Below, one piece after another: positions 55,451 to 64,000 of a stretch of 64,000 bases of DNA; within the stretch, counting starts at the first letter, position 1, and every line of letters starts with the position of its first letter. Where the stretch lies: contig JAKNDB010000087.1 of assembly GCA_024305405.1 (NCBI GenBank), forward strand, positions 2,294,001-2,358,000, in the 5' to 3' direction. Under the pieces are notes generated by a model that worked only from the letters and a program-made list of their open reading frames with translations, was not told the DNA's origin and made no database searches. This DNA comes from Dirofilaria immitis. Taxonomy: Eukaryota > Nematoda > Chromadorea > Rhabditida > Onchocercidae. The position numbers were made by a program, and so were the translations under genes.

Positions 55451-58400
55451 TAAGCATAATATTTACTCGACGAAAAGTTCAATTAAATTTTTAAAAGATA
55501 AATTAATAAGGTATTAATTAATATTTGCAATATCGTTTTTTATGCCTTTGTTTAAATCATTTTTAATAAGAATAAAAATTTGAAAGATCATTTTTCAATC
55601 AATGATTTATATGAATTTCAATCAACAATGTAAACAAATTTTTCATACATTGCATTTTGAAATATAAAAAATTAATGAAAAAAAATACCAAAAAGAATTT
55701 TTTTCATTTAATTTTTTCAAAATAACAAACAAATTTGTTTAAGCAATAAAAATTCAATTATGATAATAAATCAATAAATTTTTTCAACGAATTATCGATT
55801 GATTATTTCAAATCAAATAAGATTATCTTTGATGATTTATTAAATAGCCTAATGATAAAGACATATTGGATATTAATAATTCAATGAAATGGAAATAGAA
55901 ATGAAGCTTTAGTATTAATTACAATGAATTTCTATTTTTGTTGAATTTCAGATCAAAATTTAAATTGAAAAATTCTACTTCTAATTAAGAGGCATAGAGA
56001 AATAAATTATTGAAAGTTTACTTAATTTAATAGAGAGGATGGAAAGACAAAATTAAATAATTTAACAAAATTAGCTATCATTTAAATTATCGTAACTTAA
56101 TTCCATTTTTTTTTTTAGATAAATGATGTAAGTTGATATCAGAATTGGAAAGATTTGTCATTTGCATAATTTTTCATTAAATGAATATTACATCTCTTAG
56201 AGTTCAATATTTTTCAACGATAAACAAATAAACAAACAAAGAATCAAGAAAATAATGAGAATAAGTTTGGAAATGAAATCTAAACAAGTATAGTACGAGC
56301 CATTTTCAATAACTACTTTACTTCTTTCTCAAGTATTAAATAAATTTTTTTATCCATTCCAACTATGAAAAGAATATCTTCAAAATATGTCAAGTACTTT
56401 TTTTAAATAGTTTGTTAATACCACTACTCTTTTGAGATTTTTGCTCAAATAATACTTAAGTCAAATTTTAGTAAAATAATATGAAATTGTAAATTAAAAT
56501 TTAAACATATATTTTGACAAGAAAACAAAGTCAAATCAAAATCTCGGTTAAAAAAAGGGTAAAAAAATCGAGAATAAAAATTTATTTCGTTCTTGTAATG
56601 ATTGATTAAGCCATAACTTATCTTAGTTTCCTTTATAACAATGCATATTAGTGATCAAATATTATTGCTGAAGTATAAACAAAGTATTATATGTAAAATT
56701 TCCAACTGAATAAATTTCTTAAAAATTATTTCTTTACAAATTCTATCGGTTAAAACAATTGGAATTTTTATTTTCAAAATTATAAAGTTCGTTTCAACTT
56801 AAGTTAGATTGAAAAGAAAAACAAACAATAATTTTTGAATGTCAGAAACTTTAAAATTTATTTCAAATATTTAACAAATATATACGTATGATAGCGATAA
56901 ATTTGCATAAATTAATTTACGCAAAATAATTTTATTTTTAATAAAAATTAAATAAATGATAATAATTAATTGAGAAAATAATAACTGTTTTATTGAAATA
57001 TTATTATTTAAAAAATTTTCAATTTATTTATAAAAGAATATTATTCATTTCATTAGGCTTCATTTTTGTAATAATGGCCTAGCAATCAAATAATGGCCTA
57101 ACAAAGTATATTCAAATTTATATTTATATATAAATAATCTCATTCAAATTATAATAGAAAATCGTATAATTTTTAATAAAAATCAAAGAATGCAAAAATA
57201 TTGAATAAAATTGAAATACGAATTTCAAATAAAATAAAAATATTAAAATTTTTAATTATATATTAAACTTATTTCAAAAGCGCAATTTTCGATCGAATAT
57301 TATTGCAACATTTTTATGCCTTACGAATAAAATATCTAAGGTGAAATTTACTAAGAAATATATGTTTACACAATTTGACATAAAAAAATATTTGGTATGA
57401 AAGGTAATAATTTGCCTCAAATTATTTTTGCTATATTTGGTAGTATGAATGAAAGAATAGATAAATAGAAATGAAAAAAAACAACTAATTAATTTAGTCT
57501 GAGTATCACTACAAAGTTTGCATTTAAATGATTCTATTCCAAACTTGAAGATTCATAAAAATTTCATTGGAGAAAATAAACAAAAATATTCTCGAAATTT
57601 CGTCAATTATTCCATTTCTTTTTTTTTGCATAACTTAACAAAAATGATAATTAAATGATGAAATAATGGAAATGTCTAATTCAAATTAAAAAAATTTAAA
57701 TTAAATTTTTAATATTATTCTAATTTATATAAATAATTAAGTTAATCTTTTTATTTACTTCAAAATAAAATTATTATTATTTTATACAAATATATTTGAA
57801 TTAAAAGATAGATGAAAAATTATGAAACGATTATTTATTTCTTCCATATTATAAAATTAAGCTTAAATGAGTTTTTCATTTTATAGCTTTTATAAGTTAA
57901 GAAAAGGAAAGAAAAAAAAGCCAGACTAATATTAAATTAGATGAGAAAAATTCTGCCTGTCAAGTTGCAATTGTCGTAAACGATCTCTTTCCATTATATG
58001 GAATTTTTAAATGGCCGATATTAATGTTTCGTTTTTAATATTGCAAAAAAACCGATCATACTATTTTATTTTATTTATTTGATAGAAAAAAATAGTACAT
58101 GACATAAATGCTTTCATCCATTTCAATCAATGTCAAAGTTCAAAATGAATGAATGAATTAATGCTTTTGCAATGGAGCAGTATTGTTGAAAAAAATTGTG
58201 AAATTTTATTAATTTTTCAATTTAAATTTTTATAATAAAAATTTTGAAATGTATTAAACTTTATATAGGATTGAAGAGAAGACGAATAATAAGATAAGTT
58301 TTTCCTTCATTCTTCATTTAAAATATTTCTTGGAATATCTTACTACGATATAAGAATGATAATAATTAGAAGTGATATGATAATGATAATGAATATTAAA

Positions 58401-58694
58401 TGATAATTTTATTATTTAAAATAAAACTATTAGCAAATGTAGTTTTATTTTCTATTTCAATTCAAGACGAATTGAGTTTTACAATTGCTTATAAATTCTA
58501 AATTTCAAATTAATTTAGACGGAAATTTTCTACGATTATCATTTTGCAATCTTCTCTCATGCAAGATATTTGATATGAGAAGGAATATTTTATCTTAAAA
58601 AATAATTTTAGTTTTTGCCATTGATTGAAATCAATAAAGCATTTAATTTCACTCACTTTTTCTTATTTCATTAATGAAACTTTTTATTTTTCTC

Positions 58695-58732
58695 ATTCAA
58701 GCATTTTCGAATAAATTTGAAAATGCTTGAAT
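58695..58732. repeat. Perfect 14-bp inverted repeat with a 10-base loop
   Basis: ATTCAAGCATTTTC (58695-58708) is exactly complementary to GAAAATGCTTGAAT (58719-58732). The loop is GAATAAATTT. The flanks (TTTTTATTTTTCTC and GTGAAAAGAAAAA) could extend the stem after an internal bulge. Confidence 0.85.
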
Positions 58733-59399
58733 AGTTCCAAGTGAAAAGAAAAAATTAGTTTTCCATAGATATCAATAAAAATTTTAACAAATTGAAAAAC
58801 TAATTTTATAAAACTTTGTTAGAATTTTGGACAAGTTTAATTTTAATAGCATAAAGCTGATAATCGGAATAAGATAAAAAAGCTTTATAATCATCATTTT
58901 GAAGCCTATATCATTTCTTATTGCTACTAGAATACATATCGCAATTATATCTTTGCAAAAATCTCTATCATTTTTTGTATTATATCAAAAATTTTATCAT
59001 TACATTACTTCCTGAAATTTTCATTATTATTGTTGTCCTTATTCTTTTTTGCGATGATACAGCAGTGATACGAATTATCATTTATTATAATGTTTATCAA
59101 TTAATGTATTATATTTTGTGATATGTAATGCATATAACAAATTACTAATTATTGTCATCATACCTGGCAGCAATGAAATAATAATTTTCACTCATTTTCA
59201 TGAGACAATTAGAACAAAAGAGCAAAATTGTTATATTTAAAAATAATCATTTCTATTATTATATCATTTGCTTATAAGAATTTATCAGATAATATTTATT
59301 TAATGATATGAATGATTCATTTCTTCATCTTTATATTTAAGCATTCATTAAAACAATACTCAAAAACTTCGATCAAAATGATAAAAAAAAAAAATTAGA

Positions 59400-59456
59400 A
59401 TTGTTGGATATGTTATATCGTTGGATATATTATATCATCGGATATGTTATATAATG
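59400..59456. repeat. Three short tandem units GGATATGTTATATCxT
   Basis: TTGGATATGTTATATCG, TTGGATATATTATATCA and TCGGATATGTTATATAA follow one another with a period of about 19 bp. Each unit is nearly palindromic. Confidence 0.75.
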
Positions 59457-61294
59457 GCTCACTGCTATTGCAATATAAATTCACATTATAATGGTACTCC
59501 TCTAAAAATTCATTTTAATTTTGAAGCAAATTAATGAATTCAATTGGCATTTACGAAGAGATGGAAAAAAATAACGGCCCATCACAGTCGCATAAACATT
59601 GACAAACGTATGTGACATTGACGATAGATAAATTGAATATTCATTTCATTAATAATTAACATATCCATATCCATATTCATATTGTTATGGCATTATTTAT
59701 AGCAAAAAAGAAGAATTTTTTTTTTTATAGCTATCATTGTTTTAATCAAACAAAGAAATTAATCAAATCAAATCAATCAATTATTAATCATTCAACTTAT
59801 TCAATGATTATTTGATATTACAAATTTATCAATTCATTCATAGTAAACATGATGGAATAAAGATTGCATGGAAATAAACACACATTTAATCAGAAAAATT
59901 GAATATAAGCAATCAGTGATATAACAAACTGTTTATTATGCTAATCATTGAAGATATGATAAGACATATTTTAAAATAATACATATCACCAAAAACAAAA
60001 ATGTATGAAATATTGCATCGCAGGAAGAATTCATCTTAATTAAGCATCAATAATTGAAGTGAAGTGATTATTTAAAAAGTTTTTTTAATCAAGCAGTAAT
60101 ATTATGCATCTAATTTCAATAAATCAATTATAATCAATTTTGATTATTTCTTCGATTGTTTTCAATGAATATAAACAAACAATTATTGAACGTTTTTAAT
60201 GAATGATGATAAAATTTAGTTTTTTAATTTTAATTCTTCTTTTGATCATATTTATAGCATAATGTATTATTGTAATTAATAAAAAAAAAAAGCTGAGATG
60301 AGAAAACGAGAGTAAAATTACTTCAAGAATAGCATGTAATTAGAAAAGAGAAAGAGAGAGAGAGAGAAAGAGAGAGAAAAAGTTACTGCATTAGTTCTAA
60401 TGATATTAGCGATTTTCTTTATATTATTCATAAATATCATATTTTTCCATTATCAATAATTCTAAATAGAACTCACACCAATATTATGCAAAAATCATTA
60501 ATCAAAATCGTCGTCCGTTAGCTGAATATTTTGAGAAGTAATTACTAATTAATTACCTAAGCAAAATTTTAATTAAGAAAGACGAAAACATTTTTGTGGC
60601 TATTTAATTTATCCATCTCATTTATTTCAATTATTTCATTGTGAACTTCCCAATTTTTTTCACAACATTTCTTGGGAATTTGATTTCCATTAGCACATTA
60701 TCATATATTCTGTATTGTATTATCAAACTGTGTACACCATGTATCAATATCATTTTTCTGATTTCAGTATCGATAATGAATTAGGAATTAAACGAAAATT
60801 TATGAGATCACATATGTCGAATAATATTTCATTTTCTAAAAATTTCTCATCCATAGAATAATTATTATTTACCTTCATATTTCTTTATAATTATTTACTA
60901 AAGAAAAGATTAAAATCAAATTACTTAAAAGCAAATTGTTTTTAAACGAATAAAAATAGAATAATGATCATATCTATTAAATGTTTATAGCAATTGCAAA
61001 AATTATGTTATCAATATTTATTGATCAATTATGATGATATCAGAACTATACCATTGATATTATCTATTAATATTAAAAAATTAATTTAAACATAGATATG
61101 TTTAAATAATCAAAGTATTATATTTTAGATTATTTTCTAAATAATTCATCGATTAAATGAATGTTATTATTTCTAATGTTAATGAAACATTTATTTTATT
61201 CCTCTTTATTTCTTGTTATCAAGGTTTATTTTCAAAAATAAAGTATCGCTAACAAATTTTTCGGTTCTGATAATTTATGTAACAATAGGAATAT

Positions 61295-61480
61295 TGTAAC
61301 GATCGTCTCGTATCATAAATAAGCTTACGTAATATTCGATATGTTATGAAGTAACTTCTATTATAAAAAGGATTATTGTCTGTCGAAAAGTTGTTTTATT
61401 TTCTCTTTCTTTCATTTTTTTTTCCTCCTTGATCTAGTCGTTAATTATTAACAGCTTTTTTGGTTCAATTACTAATTACC
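61295..61480 (+). mobile_element. Possible remnant 5' LTR or leader of the BEL/Pao element
   Basis: The segment starts with TGTAAC, contains a TATA-like TATAAAAAGG at 61362 and leads into the gag-like remnant from about 61.7 kb. The second LTR would lie outside the window, so boundaries cannot be verified. This is inference from position. Confidence 0.25.
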
Positions 61481-61689
61481 AATACTTCAACAAGCTCGGA
61501 TAGTTTCTTTACAATGAAAAGATATTCATCTATTCGTTGTATTTCAATTACGTTATTCATATTTTTTTACTATTCTGCGTATCATAATTGTCCTGCATAA
61601 AAACTTATTTAAAAACATGATTCTCTATATACAATTTCCCAATTTCATAGAGGGAAAAATCTTTTTGGTAACAAAGATGAAGTAATTGT

Positions 61690-62510
61690 CTAATACTCTG
61701 ATTAAATCAGCTCAACTGGTCAAACAAAAGATTCTCAAGCTTCTCGATGAAGTAAAAAGACTTGATCTATCAACACCAGTTCGAAACCTATCAAGAGAAA
61801 AATTATGACTCCAGTACGAGGTCGAAATCAAGAAACGAATTATTAAGTAGAAAATCAAACACTTCAAACTCATTTGGTATGCTGGAATCAACTAATCAAA
61901 ATTGGCTGGAACTTATTCAAAGAAAGGCAATATGTCGGAAGAAAAAGAAGGAAAATATGAGAAAATGGTTGACGATAAAAAGATATCCTGCATTCAATAA
62001 ATACTAGAAAGGAAACCGCCATTATTTTAAATTTGTTTTATAATTTTTTCGAGATAGCGATAGAACATTTAAGCCAAGTAGATATCAAAGAACCAACGTG
62101 TTAAACGAGAAATTATCAACTATTTATCATTCACCAATAAACTTATCACAGCTGCCTCTACCAAATTTAGTGGTGATCCAAAGCTTTAGCGAGAATTCTG
62201 GAGCAGCTTCAATGCAGTGATGTACCTCCGAAGAATCCCAAAGGTTCAGAAATTAAATTATTTAATTTAAAAAAATTCTTTATTAGCTGTGAGAAATTGT
62301 GTGATACTGTTCCAGATAATTATGAACTGATAAGAAATATATTAATTAACCAATATCGCAAATTTACAACAATAAAGAAATCGGTCTAAAAACGAGTTTC
62401 ATTCTGTGAAGCTAAATGATAAAAATCAGTCGCTGAAGGCAAGAGTTCTCCGACAATGATAAGCAATAGAAGAAAATTTAAAATCTAATTTCGAAACAAT
62501 AATCAAAAGT
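61690..62510 (+). pseudogene. Degenerate BEL/Pao gag-like region
   Basis: Pieces of a Pao-family Gag in different frames. One is KILKLLDEVKRLDLSTPVRN, the N-terminal helix pattern of these Gags; a later one is NQNWLELIQRK. At about 62160 TKFSGDPKL is followed by a stop in place of the expected Trp and then REFWSSFNAV, which matches the hallmark FSGDPxxWxxFWxxF. VQKLNYLI follows shortly after. At least four stops and several frame changes interrupt it, so it cannot encode a working protein. The plus-strand order gag then pol agrees with the next entry. Confidence 0.75.
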
Positions 62511-62880
62511 AGACTGCTACTATGAATCTTGGCTACTATCTAACAACTAAAAATAGAACAAGAAACTTGGAGTGTAACCCACAGAAAGATAGGACCGATG
62601 ATAGTTAAATGCGGGTACATAAATGTAGTTCACACTCACAACGCTATATTTGTAGAATCGATGTACATTGTAAATGCCATCACTACTCCGGCTATAGATG
62701 AATTCAGGAAACTTGAACTAATAAGCATTTATGAATAAACCTAATATGTTTACAACGAGGAAAAGGCATAGAATGATTTAAACAAAATATCATTAAGAAA
62801 AAAGGAAGATACAAAATCTATTGGTCGTAGAAAGAATTAAGGATTAAATTAAATGATGATTATGATGTTTGTTTCGATCA
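62511..62880 (+). mobile_element. Degenerate interior of the BEL/Pao element, domain not resolved
   Basis: This stretch should cover the zinc-knuckle and protease part between gag and reverse transcriptase. I see many stops in all plus-strand frames and no clear CCHC or DSG motif. Confidence 0.45.
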
Positions 62881-64000
62881 ATTAAAATCATTAGCCAAAA
62901 GACTTCAGATTGATAAAAATTGCTTTTAAGCGATACATTGAAATAAATCAAGAATATTTACAATCCGATATAGTTGAAGCAGTGTCACCTGACATGAATC
63001 AGGTTGATATTATTCATTATCTCTTTCATCACGAAGTACCACCAAGCAAATTAACAACAAAATTAAGAATCGCTTATGACGCATCAGTCCATTTTTAAGG
63101 AATGAAAAATTTAAATGATATTTTATGTCGTGGACAAATAATATTCCTTGACATAGTCGGAACATTACTTCGTTTTCTAACCAAGAAAATAATGATGCAA
63201 ATGATATAGAAAAGCTTTTCTAAAACTGCACCCGATTTCTTTAATTAAAGGATATCCAAGGGCAGGTAATTGAAAATAACATATGTTGTTATATTTTTAA
63301 AAGAGTTTCATTTGGAGTAATATTATCACTTTTTTGTTATCAGCCACAGTTATCACTTATAAAATCATGGGAAAGAAACTGCACTCGAAGTAAGAAAAAA
63401 TTAAGAGGACGGATGGAGCTCTTACAAAATATGCAGAAGTGAAATGCATATTTGATGAAGCTTCAATGAATGTGAGAGACTTTTTCTCAAACAATCAAAA
63501 ATTTAACGCAAAAATCCAGAAAAGGATCGAGAAGAAATAAGAAAATTCTTGGCATCTATTAGCGCTGAGGCCATGAAATGGAAATAATTATCAAAAAGGT
63601 CAATTCTACAATTTGAAGGCTTCATAGTATAATTTATTAGATTAACGGTTCCCATAATGATACAATTTAAATTGTTTCCTTAAAACTTGGAGAACATTTT
63701 ACGAGATTAAATTATATGTGAAGAAGGTAAGTAAGAACTTATGGATCACAATCATAAATGAATGGCTATTGAGTTTTAAAGAATCAACAATCATCTAAAA
63801 ATAAACAAGAATTTATGTATCAGCTATACCTTATTCAGTAGCAGTATATATGCAAAACCAAAAGAATTGAACAAAATGAGATAAGTTTCTGCCAAATCTC
63901 GTCTTGTACTCAGTCTTTCGAGAATAAGAATTGGATTAAGATAACGAATACAAATAGAAAACTAAAATAAGTTGTATTTAATAATGAACAATTTCCAATA
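62881..64000 (+). pseudogene. Degenerate BEL/Pao pol (reverse transcriptase) region, runs off the window
   Basis: Fragments in several frames follow the Pao reverse transcriptase in order: IIHYLFHHEVPP and TTKLRIAYDAS (62910-63098), NLNDILCRGQIIFLD, then DIEKLF and NCTRFL in a shifted frame (the family's DIEKAF and CTRFLW), RVSFGVILSPFLLSAT at about 63305-63350, and MNVRDFFSNNQ at about 63468 (family M.LR.F.SN). Stops and frame changes separate nearly every block. The catalytic region is corrupted. The element is an old, inactive insertion; integrase and the 3' LTR are outside the window. Confidence 0.85.

Larger units (their letters stand above)
51259..61290. other. 10-kb AT-rich interval without recognisable genes
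   Basis: No exon with domain similarity or splice-compatible frames was found on either strand. The interval holds two repeat arrays, GA-rich tracts (53912-53952, 60344-60380), two hairpins and diverged duplications, listed separately. It may include 5' exons or regulatory DNA of the GPCR gene to its left. Confidence 0.55.

Overview
The window is strongly AT-rich nuclear DNA from a metazoan and reads as a nematode, probably a filarial-type (clade III) worm. The genes have many short exons with GT..AG introns and TTTCAG-type acceptors. Several start codons lie on or just after an acceptor, as expected for spliced-leader trans-splicing. The gene set (SH2 tyrosine kinase of the Fer/SPE-8 type, KNL-3/DSN1-like kinetochore protein, GILT, BEL/Pao element) fits a worm. 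The species is inference.

Layout, left to right: (1) 86-3833, minus: mitofusin fzo-1, whose 3' end lies outside the window. (2) 5146-10894, plus: a divergent gamma-tubulin-complex (GCP) protein with a roughly 430-bp ATT array in one intron. (3) 10.9-16.0 kb: gene-poor, microsatellite-rich. (4) 16086-19369, plus: a GILT-like thiol reductase with a frame break. (5) 20570-22565, minus: a DSN1/KNL-3-like MIS12-complex subunit, head to head with (6) 23657-26916, plus: proteasome lid subunit RPN9/PSMD13, complete in 8 exons. (7) 26.9-38.7 kb: no convincing gene, but several tandem repeats and clustered TGACCT half-sites. (8) 38743-41729, plus: a bZIP transcription factor gene that appears to encode two separate bZIP domains. 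(9) 43289-46607, minus: SH2 plus tyrosine kinase. (10) 48297-51258, minus: rhodopsin-like GPCR. (11) 51.3-61.3 kb: AT-rich, no gene seen, tandem repeats and hairpins. (12) about 61.7 kb to the right edge, plus: a decayed BEL/Pao LTR retrotransposon.

The genes are a mixed set of core cell-biology functions (mitochondrial fusion, microtubule nucleation, kinetochore, proteasome) plus signalling and transcription factors. I see no operon-like spacing; intergenic distances are kilobases.

A recurring oddity is that at least six otherwise convincing exons across four genes are out of frame by exactly one base, each at an A or T homopolymer run, and each is restored by one more base of the same kind. 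That points to homopolymer undercalling in the assembly rather than real gene decay, and annotations from this sequence should allow for it. The most interesting biology is the double-bZIP gene, the GCP5-like protein, the GPCR without a DRY motif, and two long imperfect or perfect hairpins.
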